A stretch of DNA of 64,000 nucleotides. Source: Collinsella aerofaciens (GTDB lineage: Bacteria; Actinomycetota; Coriobacteriia; Coriobacteriales; Coriobacteriaceae). The stretch spans positions 1 through 64,000 of the forward strand of contig NZ_JADMOP010000006.1 of NCBI RefSeq assembly GCF_015558785.1, in the 5' to 3' direction. Positions 54,429 through 64,000 of this stretch are shown in pieces. The notes below the pieces were generated by a model. The model ran no database searches, was not told the origin of the DNA, and saw nothing but the letters and a program-made list of their open reading frames with translations. Each line of letters opens with the position of its first letter. Position 1 is the first letter of the stretch. A program made the position numbers and the translations under genes.

Positions 54429-57400
54429 CTAGAGATTGTAGGTGACTACTTGAGGTTCGGCGGGTTCGACGAAGATGGCTGGATTCGTCTGCTCCACGCG
54501 AACGAACTTGACCGTCACCGCCTCAACGCCCGCCTTGTGCAACACGTCGGCGTAGACGCGCGCCTGCAGGGCGTGCTTCTCGAGCAGCTGTTCCGGCGTC
54601 TCATCCGGCGTGCCACCCGTCTTGTAATCAATGACCAGGGCGCGCGACGGATCGGCCGGGTCGGTGGCCAGTGCATCGATGGCGCCTTCGGCATATGCAC
54701 CGTAGCGGGCGATGTCCTCGTCCTCGCAGCCCAGCGAAAAGAACGGCACCTCGGCGCGAACGCACGGCCACGCGAGCAGGTCGGCACGAACAGCCGACTT
54801 GAGCCAGCGGTTCAGGGCAACGTCGAAGCGTTCGCGCTGCTCCGGCGTCAGGCGCCACAGACGCGCCAGTGCATCGGCGCGCGCAGCGGGCAACGCGTCG
54901 GCACCCATCTCGATGAGCCACTGGCAGGCGGCGTGGAACGCCGAGCCCAGCGCCATGGGGTTGCCGGCGGGCTCAACGACGGCCACGTCCGCATCGGCCA
55001 TCTCCGAGCCATCCGACTCTGCATCATCGCCAGCCTCGTCCATGGGCACGTGCGCCTCGGCGGCACGGTCCTCGGACTCGGCATGCAGCGCCGCGGCAAT
55101 TGACGAGTAGCTGTACGAATCGCGCTCCGGATACGGGCAGGTGCCCATGCGCACGCCCACCGCCTGGGGATACACGAGCTCAAACGCATCGGGCTCGGGG
55201 TCGGCAGGACCGGGAACGGCGGCGCGGGCATCTGCACCGGCACCCTCCGGCTCCGCATCGCCGCGGACAAGCCTGCCCTCGGCATCCAGCGAAGCGTTTG
55301 CCTCAAACGCCTGCTCGCCAAAGGTAAAGTCCGTGAGCGAAATGAGCTCGTAGTCGCCCGGCTGGGAGTTGTCGAACACCAGGCGGTCGCTATCGAGCTG
55401 CGGCGTGTCCAGAGCGTCGGTCGGCAAAATACGGCGCAGCACGTCGTAGGTCAGATCCGTCTCGACATCGAAGGTCGGCGCCGTCACCTTGCCACGGCTC
55501 ACACCGGCATCCATCGCCAGAATGACCAGCTCGCGTGCTCGCGTCATGGCGACATAGAGCAGGCGGGCCCGCTCCTCGAGCGAGAGCTGCAGGTCGTCGT
55601 TGCGCAGGCGAGCAAATGCCTCGGCGGGAGAACCCGTCGCACAAACGTCCTCCATGAGCTCCGGCGGCAGCCACAGCGACGTGCCCTTGCCCTTAAACGC
55701 ATGCTCAAACTGCTTTTTGACGTCGTCGCCCTTCACAAAGGTTCCGTCGGCGAGCTTAACGCCGTCGAAGCGTGCCGGCAGTGCCACGACCTGCGCTCCG
55801 CCATCGACGCGACCCATCTGTGCCGCACCCGAGGACTTACGCACGCCAAAGCACTCGGCGACCGCCACGACCGGATATTCCAGACCCTTGGAGGCATGCA
55901 CCGTCATGATGCGTACCGCGCCGTCACCCTCCTCGTTGAGCGCGCCCGGGGCCTCCTTGCCCGCCAAGAAGCGGTCGAAGGCCAGCGCGATGGAACGCGG
56001 CGAGTTGCCGAACTCGGCCTCAGCCTCAGCCACGGCGTCGAGCGCCTTGAGCACGTTGGCGGCAATGGCCTTGCCCTCGGGGCCGCGCTGCGCCAGGCGC
56101 ACAAACCAGCCGGAGGCGTTGACCACGTCGCGCGCGATGGCGGCGAACGAATCGCGGCCCGCGCGACGAAGCGCATACCGCAGCACCTCGCGGGCGCGCT
56201 TCACAAGCGGCAAGTCTTGCAAACCCGGCACGTCGGAATCGCTCATGATGCCCATGTCGATATTCCGGCGCGAGGTCTCCCCTGTCTCGCTATCGAGCTT
56301 GGTCGCCAGCGCCAGGAACTCCTGAGCGCCGAGCGCAAACATCGGCGAGGCGAGCAGCGGCATAAGGCCCCGCGCCGTATCGGCCGGATTGGCGAGCGCA
56401 CAAACCAGGGCGCGCACCGTCTGCACCTCGGCTGCTTGGGCAAAGACCGAGCCGCCCGCGATGACGCAGTCGAGCCCCTGATCGCGGAAGGCCTGGGCGT
56501 AGACGTCGGCGTTGGTCATGCGGCCCAGCAGCAGTACCATGCCGCCCTGGGGCTGGCCGGCATCGGCAAGCGCGCGGAAGCGCTCGGCGATCGCACGGGC
56601 CTTGGCCTGTGTGCGCTCCTGCATACTACCGCCGGCAACAAAGAGGGCCTGGCGGCGCGAGGCGTCCGCCACCAGCGTGTCCTTGCGGCCGTCGCTCGCC
56701 TCAAGATCCAAAAAGCCCTGCATCAGGCCGCCGTCATCGCCGTCGAAGACGCGCGCCACGTAACGCAGCACCTCGTCATGGCTGCGGAAGTTGCGCACGA
56801 GTTTAACGAGTTCGCCGGCAGGGGCATCGGCCACGGCAGTCGCCTCGGACGCGGCAGACGAGCCCACCTTGCGCTCCTGGCGGCGAAACACCTCGACCTC
56901 GGCGCCACGGAAGCGGTAGATCGACTGCTGCGCATCGCCCACGGTGCACAGCGCGCGCTCCCCCGCGCCCGTCAGATAGCGAATCAAATCGACCTGCATC
57001 TGATCGGTATCCTGGAACTCATCGATCATGACCATCTTAAAGCGGCCCTCGTACGCAGCACGGATGGCTGGGTAATCGCGCAGGGCCTCGTAGGCCATAC
57101 GCAGCAGGTCGTTATTATCGAGGGCGGACTGGGCAGCCTTCAATGCGCGATACTCCGCCTCTACGGCACGGGCGAGCCCCACCAGCGCATCGAGCGCCGA
57201 ACCGCCGCAGGCAAGCACGATATTGATAAACGCATCAGCCGCCTCGGCCTTGAGTAGCTCCACCTGCTCCTTAGGAAACGCCTTGCTCGCGCGCGGCATG
57301 GTGCACGACATCATAAGTCGCGCCGCATCGGCCATGGTCTTGCCGCTCGCCTCAAACGCATCGATGGCATCGAGCGCCACCTGCGCTTTCTCGGTCGCGG

Positions 57401-58061
57401 CCTTGCTTGCGCCCAGCGCCGCACGATAGGCATCGGCGAGTGCCGAGGTATCGGCCTGGCCGCGCGCCACGCGCACGTCGTCCATGCCGCCCGGCAACTG
57501 GCTCGACAGCTCCAGCAGCTCGCGCACCAGGCCCTTAATGGTCGTGCCGGTACCAAACGGCCCGCCCTCGCCCGCCATGGGATACCAGGCGTAAAGGGCC
57601 TTGAGCGAGGCGGCGAGCTCGGGGGCGGCATCGGGTGCCGTCGCGCGGGCCAGCACATGCTCAACAGCCTGGTCCATAAGCTCGTCGGTATCGGTGAGCA
57701 CCGTGAACTCGGGATCGATGCCCAGCTCCAACGCGTGTGCGCGCAGGATGCGCGAGCACATGCCGTGAATGGTCGAAATCCACGCGTCGTCGACGGTCAG
57801 TGCTTCCTCGTCCATGCCCTCGTCGATAAGCGCACGGCGCACGCGGTCGCGAATCTCGGCCGCGGCATCTTTGGTAAAGGTAATGGCGAGCACCTGGTCC
57901 AGATGCTCAACGAACGGACCGGATTCGGGCGAGAGCGCATAGACGATGCGGCGCGTGAGGGTAAAGGTCTTACCCGAACCGGCGCCCGCCGAGACAAACA
58001 GCGGGCGGTCGAGCGTTTTGACAATCTGCAGCTGTTGCGGCATCAAAGTCGAAAGATCCAT
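54429..58061 (-). CDS. addA: ATP-dependent helicase/nuclease AddA
   Basis: A 1210-residue UvrD-type helicase with C-terminal nuclease, forming AddAB, the RecBCD counterpart that resects double-strand breaks. Walker A is SAGAGSGKTFT (about 24-34), with ITFTKDAAAEIRDRV and DEFQDTDQMQ. The nuclease at the C-terminus has AFHAACQWL and LVIDYKTGG. It starts 3 bases after the addB stop, so the pair is coupled. Confidence 0.93.
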   Translation of the reverse strand: MDLSTLMPQQLQIVKTLDRPLFVSAGAGSGKTFTLTRRIVYALSPESGPFVEHLDQVLAITFTKDAAAEIRDRVRRALIDEGMDEEALTVDDAWISTIHGMCSRILRAHALELGIDPEFTVLTDTDELMDQAVEHVLARATAPDAAPELAASLKALYAWYPMAGEGGPFGTGTTIKGLVRELLELSSQLPGGMDDVRVARGQADTSALADAYRAALGASKAATEKAQVALDAIDAFEASGKTMADAARLMMSCTMPRASKAFPKEQVELLKAEAADAFINIVLACGGSALDALVGLARAVEAEYRALKAAQSALDNNDLLRMAYEALRDYPAIRAAYEGRFKMVMIDEFQDTDQMQVDLIRYLTGAGERALCTVGDAQQSIYRFRGAEVEVFRRQERKVGSSAASEATAVADAPAGELVKLVRNFRSHDEVLRYVARVFDGDDGGLMQGFLDLEASDGRKDTLVADASRRQALFVAGGSMQERTQAKARAIAERFRALADAGQPQGGMVLLLGRMTNADVYAQAFRDQGLDCVIAGGSVFAQAAEVQTVRALVCALANPADTARGLMPLLASPMFALGAQEFLALATKLDSETGETSRRNIDMGIMSDSDVPGLQDLPLVKRAREVLRYALRRAGRDSFAAIARDVVNASGWFVRLAQRGPEGKAIAANVLKALDAVAEAEAEFGNSPRSIALAFDRFLAGKEAPGALNEEGDGAVRIMTVHASKGLEYPVVAVAECFGVRKSSGAAQMGRVDGGAQVVALPARFDGVKLADGTFVKGDDVKKQFEHAFKGKGTSLWLPPELMEDVCATGSPAEAFARLRNDDLQLSLEERARLLYVAMTRARELVILAMDAGVSRGKVTAPTFDVETDLTYDVLRRILPTDALDTPQLDSDRLVFDNSQPGDYELISLTDFTFGEQAFEANASLDAEGRLVRGDAEPEGAGADARAAVPGPADPEPDAFELVYPQAVGVRMGTCPYPERDSYSYSSIAAALHAESEDRAAEAHVPMDEAGDDAESDGSEMADADVAVVEPAGNPMALGSAFHAACQWLIEMGADALPAARADALARLWRLTPEQRERFDVALNRWLKSAVRADLLAWPCVRAEVPFFSLGCEDEDIARYGAYAEGAIDALATDPADPSRALVIDYKTGGTPDETPEQLLEKHALQARVYADVLHKAGVEAVTVKFVRVEQTNPAIFVEPAEPQVVTYNL

Positions 58062-58064
58062 GGT

Positions 58065-61000
58065 CTACACGTCCCTCCTTACAAACGTTCCTTCGTGGTT
58101 ATACGAGCAGCGCGCATGCGCGGCCTGAGCCGACGCCGGGTCGACGGCGGCAACGTTGCCCGCCTCGAGCTCGCGCAGGCGCTCGGCGATGTCGGCCTCC
58201 ACGCGATCGAGCAGGGCATCGAAGTCCATGCTGCCGCCCTCGCCCGGGAAGCCCTTCTTGAGGCCCGGGATGCGACCGTCACCGCGCTCTTCCTCGAGCA
58301 ACTCGGCGCTCGCCGCACCGCGCAGCGCGGGCTTGCCGCCCTTGGTCGAAAAATAGAGCGCTGCACGGGTATCCAAGCCCAGTGCCCGACGCATGGCCTG
58401 CGCGTAGATGAGCGTTTGGGTATGGGGCGGCAGCCAGCGCGGGTCGTCGATGGGAGCCTCGCCCGTCTCCTCGTCACGCACCGTGGGGTCGGCAAGCTTA
58501 AACTCCTCGACACCCGAACGATGCTTGTAGTCGATTACCACGGCGCGATTCTCGGCATCCACATCTACGCGGTCGATGCGCCCGCCGAGCGGCCAACCGG
58601 CATACTCGACCTGGAGCTCGTTGAACGCAAACTCCAGGTAGCGCGGGGCAAAGGGGGCAAGTGCCTCGGACTCGTAGGCAAGCACACCCTCCAGCTGCGG
58701 CAAGATCTCGGCCACCTGGCGTTCCTCCACCGCAGAGAGCGGCACCAGCGGGCCCTCCGTGCCGCGCTTGCCGGCGTGCTCGGCCAACGTCTCGTCAAAG
58801 ACCTCGTGCAGCAGCTTCTGTGCGCGCGGCAGATTCTCGGGCGTCACGCGCTCCATGCCCTCTTGGGGCAGACGGGCATGCAGATGCTCCAGCACGTCGT
58901 GGACAAAGTTGCCCTTTTCCATGTTGCCAAAGCCCGCGTCGATCGACTGGGGCTTCACGCGGTACGAGACGAACCAGCATAGCGGGCAGGTCGAATAGGC
59001 CTCGATCTGCGAGGCGGACGTCAGACGCGGCACGAGCGGCGCGTCCTCACCCTCGCCATCGCGACGGCGCAGGACCAAATACGGCACGGCCTCGGCACTC
59101 AGATGCTGAGGGGCTTCACAGGTCACGCGCTCGCGCTTGAGGCCTTCACCTGCCGCGGGATCAAAGTCGGCGATGATATCGCCCTCGCCCACGCGCATGG
59201 GCTTGGCAGCGCCAGCGGCCTCGGCATGTGCCCACAGCTCGGTCCATACGGCTGCCGGGTAGCACTCGCGTGCCTGGCGATCGTGCGTCACACGGGCGAG
59301 CGCGACCGGACCGCTCGCCGCCTGCATCGCACGGCCAAAGCGCACGCGCAGCAGGGCAGCGGGCTCCAAAGACACGCCGTCGCGGCGCAGCTCGGCTGTC
59401 AACGTGGCAAGCGGGCCCTCTTCGTGCGAAAGCGGATAGCTGTCCAGGTCGACATCGGCAAACAGCACGGCATCGTAGCTGTCAGGGCGAAGAACCGACG
59501 CATCGGCAAGCGACGCGAAGCGCACTTGTGCTCGTGGTGTGCGATCGACCTCATAGGTCTCGTAATCGTAGGCGGTACTGCGCTTGTCCACCTTGGTTCG
59601 AACGCCGTCGAGAACCGGCACGGTCGCGGCCTGCGACACGTCGAGCGCGCGAGCATCGTTCATAAGGATGTCGATGGCATGGCGCAGCAAAGCCGTCTCT
59701 GCCTGGCGACGGGCCTGGCCGTCAAGGCCGCCTAGAGCGCGATCGGGCAACGCCTCGGCAACGGCAAGCATGGCCTTAAGCGCCGTCACGGGCTTGTCAC
59801 GCCACAGCGCCTGGAACACGTCCGAGACCACACACGGTACGTTCTTAAACCAGTTATCGTCGCTCGTCGCCTTGCGCGCGCCCCTCACCTGGCCCTGAAC
59901 GCTCTGCAGCAGGCTCTTGACGCCCGCGGTAGTCTTGCTGCGCGAGAGACGCATATTCTTATCGAAGGTACGGGCATTGACGGCATCAGCGCCCGAAAGC
60001 GGACTGTAGATCCAGTCGGTAAGCTCCGGCGCGGGCCACCACTCAGTCTTGGAAGCGGTGCCCTCGTCGGCGGCTTTCATACGCTCGATCAGGTTGGCGA
60101 GCGCCGTAAACTGCCTGCCCGCGATGGACTGGGAAAACGCCGTGAACTCAGCCGTCTCGGCCGCAATGTGACGCGCCGCCAAACGGGCGGCGAGCTCGCC
60201 GAACAGCTGGGGTGCCCGGGCAGAAACGACGAGCACGCGCACGGGGTCGGCGGGCGTTGCAGTAGCTTTATCGGCCTTGGACTCCTTGTGCGCTTTCACC
60301 AACTTATCGATGGCGTCCGCATAGACATGAGCACGGGCATGGGGGCCGGCGACCTCAATAAAGGCAGGCTGAGCGGCGGCCCCGCAAGCGACATCAGACG
60401 CGACGGCGTCCTCCCCCAGCGGCGCGATCTCAAACAGCACACCGCGGGCATCAAATGCCGTGGCAAGCTCCTCGCGCATCGCCGCCTGCTCGCGGGCAAG
60501 CAGCACGACGACCTCTCCCCCATTGTTCGCCACGGCAGACAGCAGCTCGAGTAGACCGTGCGTAAACGACGTGGTACCGCGCACGCATACGGCGCGGGCG
60601 CACGCCGGCAGGCTATCGGCCAGGCCACCGGCCATAATGTCGGCTGCCTCGCAGGGCTCGACCATATCTCGACGGTCCAAACCGCTCGCATAGGCGCTCA
60701 ACAGCTCGAACACACGAGCCTCGGCATCGCTTTTTGGCTCAGGCCGGCAGTTGTCGCCACGGCATCGTTCGGCACCCGTCCCCGCAACGCCCGGCAACAC
60801 GTCGCGGGCCATGCGCGCGAGCATGCGCACTGTGCCCTGGCTGCGCGAAAGCGGCTGCAGAGCGGCGTCGTCGCGGCGGTCGATCATGTCCGAGAACAGC
60901 ATCTGGCGCTGAAGGTTGTCCACAAAGCTGCGGCCATCGCCCATAAGCTCCCACAGCGAGCTGAGCCACGATGTGGGCGTCTTGTAGTCGACACCCAGTG

Positions 61001-61163
61001 AAACCCCGGCTTCCGCCGCATCATGGCGGCACAGGTCGAGCTCGGCAAATGTTGGCGCCAACAGAACAGCGCGCCCGTGGCGGGCAACCAGGTCGGCCAG
61101 TAGCGCCGCCTCGGCATCGCTCAAATCCGTGCCGGCATTGGTGGTATAGATTCGAACAGGCAT
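58065..61163 (-). CDS. addB: AddB-type PD-(D/E)XK nuclease/helicase-like subunit
   Basis: A 1032-residue partner of AddA. The N-terminus is a degenerate helicase-like half without a clear Walker A; the C-terminus has a RecB-type nuclease with NFVHDVLEHL and RAVVIDYKHRSG. STCPLCWFVSY and a final Cys in ARCSYNHEG are candidates for the Fe-S staple of AddB nucleases. GCGGAGGACC precedes ATG 61163. The assignment rests on position next to addA and on the nuclease motif, since sequence similarity in this family is weak. Confidence 0.85.
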   Translation of the reverse strand: MPVRIYTTNAGTDLSDAEAALLADLVARHGRAVLLAPTFAELDLCRHDAAEAGVSLGVDYKTPTSWLSSLWELMGDGRSFVDNLQRQMLFSDMIDRRDDAALQPLSRSQGTVRMLARMARDVLPGVAGTGAERCRGDNCRPEPKSDAEARVFELLSAYASGLDRRDMVEPCEAADIMAGGLADSLPACARAVCVRGTTSFTHGLLELLSAVANNGGEVVVLLAREQAAMREELATAFDARGVLFEIAPLGEDAVASDVACGAAAQPAFIEVAGPHARAHVYADAIDKLVKAHKESKADKATATPADPVRVLVVSARAPQLFGELAARLAARHIAAETAEFTAFSQSIAGRQFTALANLIERMKAADEGTASKTEWWPAPELTDWIYSPLSGADAVNARTFDKNMRLSRSKTTAGVKSLLQSVQGQVRGARKATSDDNWFKNVPCVVSDVFQALWRDKPVTALKAMLAVAEALPDRALGGLDGQARRQAETALLRHAIDILMNDARALDVSQAATVPVLDGVRTKVDKRSTAYDYETYEVDRTPRAQVRFASLADASVLRPDSYDAVLFADVDLDSYPLSHEEGPLATLTAELRRDGVSLEPAALLRVRFGRAMQAASGPVALARVTHDRQARECYPAAVWTELWAHAEAAGAAKPMRVGEGDIIADFDPAAGEGLKRERVTCEAPQHLSAEAVPYLVLRRRDGEGEDAPLVPRLTSASQIEAYSTCPLCWFVSYRVKPQSIDAGFGNMEKGNFVHDVLEHLHARLPQEGMERVTPENLPRAQKLLHEVFDETLAEHAGKRGTEGPLVPLSAVEERQVAEILPQLEGVLAYESEALAPFAPRYLEFAFNELQVEYAGWPLGGRIDRVDVDAENRAVVIDYKHRSGVEEFKLADPTVRDEETGEAPIDDPRWLPPHTQTLIYAQAMRRALGLDTRAALYFSTKGGKPALRGAASAELLEEERGDGRIPGLKKGFPGEGGSMDFDALLDRVEADIAERLRELEAGNVAAVDPASAQAAHARCSYNHEGTFVRRDV

Positions 61164-61246
61164 GGTCCTCCGCTCAAACTGTTCGCAATAATCAATGCAT
61201 CCATCCTACCCGCCCAAGCGGACAGATTTGCCCCACGCCAACAGAT

Positions 61247-61333
61247 TTGATCCCTTGAGGACGGAGGAAAATGGATCACAGAGGGGGTCAGTCTAACCCG
61301 GTGATTCGTTTTCCTCCGTCCCCAAGGGATCAA
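61247..61333. repeat. 33-bp-arm inverted repeat
   Basis: 61247-61279 and 61301-61333 are reverse complements at 30 of 33 positions (arms begin TTGATCCCTTGAGGACGGAG). The 21-bp loop contains GAGGGGGTCAG. It lies between the addB start and the end of the TrpR-like gene. It resembles a dispersed palindromic element more than a terminator. Confidence 0.75.
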
Positions 61334-61357
61334 AAAACCGCCCCCGGAGGGACGGTT
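61332..61357 (-). terminator. Terminator of the TrpR-like gene
   Basis: On the minus strand AACCGTCCCTCC pairs with GGGGGCGGTT and is followed by TTTTG. It begins 27 bases after the stop at 61384. Confidence 0.8.
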
Positions 61358-61383
61358 CTTCGTAATTCAATGTTGTCGCTGGC

Positions 61384-61683
61384 CTACTCGCCATCCTCCA
61401 ACTTAATGAGGATCTTGCGGTAGCCACCGTACTCGCCGTTCAGCGCCTTTGAAACGCGGCTCACCGTGGTGGACGAAGCGCCGGTACGGGCCTGAACCTC
61501 AACATAAGGCTCGCCCTCGTCCAAATAGCGCGCAACCTGCAAACGCTGAGAAAGGTCGCAAATCTCGCGCGGCGTGCAGATATCGGTCAAAAACGCTTGG
61601 ATATCCTTCTCGTCGTCCAAAAGGCTAAATGCGTGGACCAGCTGCTTGACATCAGGCTTGTCAAACATGTTCTCGATATTCAT
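61384..61683 (-). CDS. YerC/YecD-type TrpR-related regulator
   Basis: A 99-residue protein of the TrpR-like YerC/YecD family. The helix-turn-helix is in YVEVQARTGASSTTVSRVSKAL (in two parts, about 59-80), with the upstream ICTPREICDLSQRLQVARYL block. In Firmicutes, members lie near pcrA/nucleotide genes; ligand unknown. It ends with its own terminator. Confidence 0.85.
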   Translation of the reverse strand: MNIENMFDKPDVKQLVHAFSLLDDEKDIQAFLTDICTPREICDLSQRLQVARYLDEGEPYVEVQARTGASSTTVSRVSKALNGEYGGYRKILIKLEDGE

Positions 61684-62008
61684 CGATCACCGCCAAACCC
61701 GCCAAAAGGCATCGAAGTTGATACTGACATCGGACATCGTTCGCCCGTTCTATGCAATAGGGCAACGCCTGTGGCTTTTGCCCGTAGCAGTGTAGCACAC
61801 CACCAAACTAAAGCGACAAGACTCTCTGTCAGCGGCGCGTTTTTCAGGACGAACGCCGTTTTGAAATCGAATGCGCACGTAAGCTCCACGAATATTTGCG
61901 ACAATGGGCATCCAGGCAAGGCCCCGCGTTCGCGCAGCCGTCCAAGTCGCCACGGCAAGCTGCTTCACGCGTCACTAACTCTCCCCGCGCAAGAAAGGAC
62001 CCCCTACC
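61684..62008. other. Intergenic stretch, promoters only
   Basis: The 325-bp divergent gap before the holin-like gene contains a GGGCAA...TTGCCC hairpin near 61760-61784 and AAGAAAGGA as ribosome binding site for 62009. I see no gene in it. Confidence 0.5.
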
Positions 62009-62368
62009 ATGCGCTTTATGCTTAACTGGCTCTTTACTTCGATCGCCATCGCGATCGCCACGTTCCTCGTCCCCGGCATCCAACCCTTCGGTTTTGCCGA
62101 GGCCTGGGTCTGTTTCGCCTTTGTGGGACTGTTCCTCAACATCGTCGATTCGCTCGTCAAGCCGTTCCTGACGGTCATCTCACTGCCGCTCACTATTATT
62201 ACGCTTGGTATTTTTCAGCTCGTAGTCAACAGCTTTATGCTCGAGCTGGCCAGCTACCTGTCGGTCAATCTGTTGGGCGCTGGTATCTCCATTGCCGGCT
62301 TTGGATCGGCCTTTATGGGCAGCATCCTGGTATCCATCATGCGCAGCATTCTCGATAGCATCGCCTAG
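62009..62368 (+). CDS. Phage holin family 4-like membrane protein
   Basis: A 119-residue protein with four membrane helices, starting MRFMLNWLFTSIAIAIATFLV. The conserved VDSLVKPFLTVISLPLT segment marks the YvlD/phage-holin-4_2 family. Despite the name these are common chromosomal envelope proteins with unknown function; there is no prophage here. AAGAAAGGA lies before ATG 62009. It ends with a terminator. Confidence 0.88.
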   Translation: MRFMLNWLFTSIAIAIATFLVPGIQPFGFAEAWVCFAFVGLFLNIVDSLVKPFLTVISLPLTIITLGIFQLVVNSFMLELASYLSVNLLGAGISIAGFGSAFMGSILVSIMRSILDSIA

Positions 62369-62411
62369 GGCTAGAACTGTTCAATACGAACCGTCATATC
62401 GACCCAAAACG

Positions 62412-62447
62412 AAGGCCGCCCATCGCAAAAATGGGCGGCCTTCTTAT
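62412..62447 (+). terminator. Rho-independent terminator
   Basis: AAGGCCGCCCAT (62412-62423) pairs perfectly with ATGGGCGGCCTT (62431-62442), followed by CTTATTT. It closes the holin-like gene. Confidence 0.88.
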
Positions 62448-62512
62448 TTGTCAAGTCTCAAAGGGCGAGAGAATCTACCATTTCCGCTCCGTCCCCAAAT
62501 GGCGGGTATGGG

Positions 62513-62941
62513 TTAGATGACGTAGTCGTAGCCATGGTTGGGAGCGACAAGTTGATCAAGCGTCACACCGTCGAGGTAGTCGTTGATGAGCTTGTCCAGG
62601 TTCTTCCACACGTCGAGCGTGGGGCACTCGTCCGAACGCGAACAGCCCTTGCAGTCGCCGTCCAGGCATGCGACCGGCGCCAAGCTGCCCTCGGTCAGGC
62701 GCAGGATCTCGCCCACCGTATACTGCTCGGGCGGGCGCGTAAGCACGTAGCCGCCGCCCTTGCCGCGCATGCCCGAGAGCATGTTGGCGCGCACGAGCGT
62801 AGCCAAGATGTTCTCGAGATATTTCTCGGAAATCCCCTGTCGCGCCGCGATCTCTTTGAGCGGGATGCGACCGGCCGCCTGGTGCTCGGCCAGATCGACC
62901 ATAACGCGCAGGGCATATCTGCCCTTAGTAGAAACCAACAT
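62513..62941 (-). CDS. Rrf2-family regulator with cysteine cluster
   Basis: A 142-residue Rrf2 protein. The winged helix has MLVSTKGRYALRVMVDLA, GISEKYLENIL and RGKGGGYVLTRP. The C-terminal loop CLDGDCKGCSRSDECP holds four cysteines, as in the Fe-S-sensing IscR/NsrR branch, whereas CymR types lack them. It is divergent from cysK across 253 bases, so control of cysteine synthesis, as CymR does in Bacillus, is the likely job. Confidence 0.88.
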   Translation of the reverse strand: MLVSTKGRYALRVMVDLAEHQAAGRIPLKEIAARQGISEKYLENILATLVRANMLSGMRGKGGGYVLTRPPEQYTVGEILRLTEGSLAPVACLDGDCKGCSRSDECPTLDVWKNLDKLINDYLDGVTLDQLVAPNHGYDYVI

Positions 62942-63109
62942 GTATAGTGCTGCCTTTCGGTCTTTTAATTCGTAGAAATTCTAGCCGAAAAATTGGTTTT
63001 GAAAATACCTATTCCCGTCAAGCTGGTTAATCGACTCGTAATAATCTTCTATTTCCTATTGCGTTACTAGGCTTTAGTGTCTACTATGCTTGCCAACAGC
63101 TAAACAAAC

Positions 63110-63130
63110 AACCTATAAGGTTTATGGGTT
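63110..63130. promoter_or_regulatory. Candidate Rrf2 operator before cysK
   Basis: AACCTATAA (63110-63118) and TTATGGGTT (63122-63130) form an inverted repeat with one mismatch around a 3-bp centre, 65 bases before the cysK start. A second small inverted repeat ACCGT...ACGGT is at 63145-63162. Both fit a site shared by the divergent pair. Confidence 0.5.
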
Positions 63131-63194
63131 TAGCTGCTACACACACCGTAAAACCACACGGTATCCAGCCATTTGAACACTTTGGAGGTTCACC

Positions 63195-64000
<806 letters not shown>

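Noticed and set aside
62009..62368. Prophage remnant suggested by the holin-family name
   Set aside because: The family is mostly chromosomal, and no other phage gene or attachment site is near.

Overview
The window reads as chromosomal DNA of a strictly anaerobic, GC-rich gut actinobacterium of class Coriobacteriia, most likely Collinsella. This rests on overall gene style: class III fructose-bisphosphatase, DUF4430 surface proteins, LAxTG and Lys/Arg-tailed anchors, superoxide reductase, tetrahydrofolate one-carbon genes and the arginine deiminase route. The genus is inferred, not proven. No rRNA, tRNA or CRISPR array was seen.

Layout. 1-84 is the tail of an IS3-type transposase running in from the left. 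A structured repeat (446-685) abuts queA. An A+T-richer arginine block (2031-7952) holds arcD-like, arcA and arcB on the minus strand. Divergent from them are a second arginine deiminase and an XRE/S24-fold regulator, with a direct-repeat operator candidate in between. The block sits between queA and queH, both queuosine genes on the minus strand. Next come a DUF3267 protein, a divergent MetRS-like enzyme, an NSUN-type methyltransferase, an unlisted 56-aa membrane protein, a TIM-barrel-like protein, DegV, FBPase III and two GtrA proteins.

18.5-23.6 kb is the most striking region: a cobalamin riboswitch on the minus strand leads into a 1277-aa surface protein with four DUF4430 (transcobalamin-like) repeats and a beta-propeller. 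Its stop codon touches the start of a second, membrane-anchored DUF4430 protein. I read this as a vitamin B12/corrinoid capture module.

23.7-46.8 kb holds UbiB kinase with a phasin-like partner, a C69 dipeptidase, a 238-bp element with perfect 35-bp inverted ends, folD-fchA, two tandem lipoproteins, a Tat-exported PI-PLC-like surface protein, a YhcG nuclease, a zinc-ribbon protein, a cation diffusion facilitator, fhs, ruvCAB behind a LexA-type box, a second copy of the structured repeat, an apparently inactive NAD synthetase homologue and superoxide reductase.

46.9-64 kb is mainly DNA metabolism on the minus strand (SNF2/SWIM helicase, dnaE, addA, addB), then a TrpR-like regulator, a holin-like membrane protein and an Rrf2 regulator divergent from cysK, which is cut by the window end.
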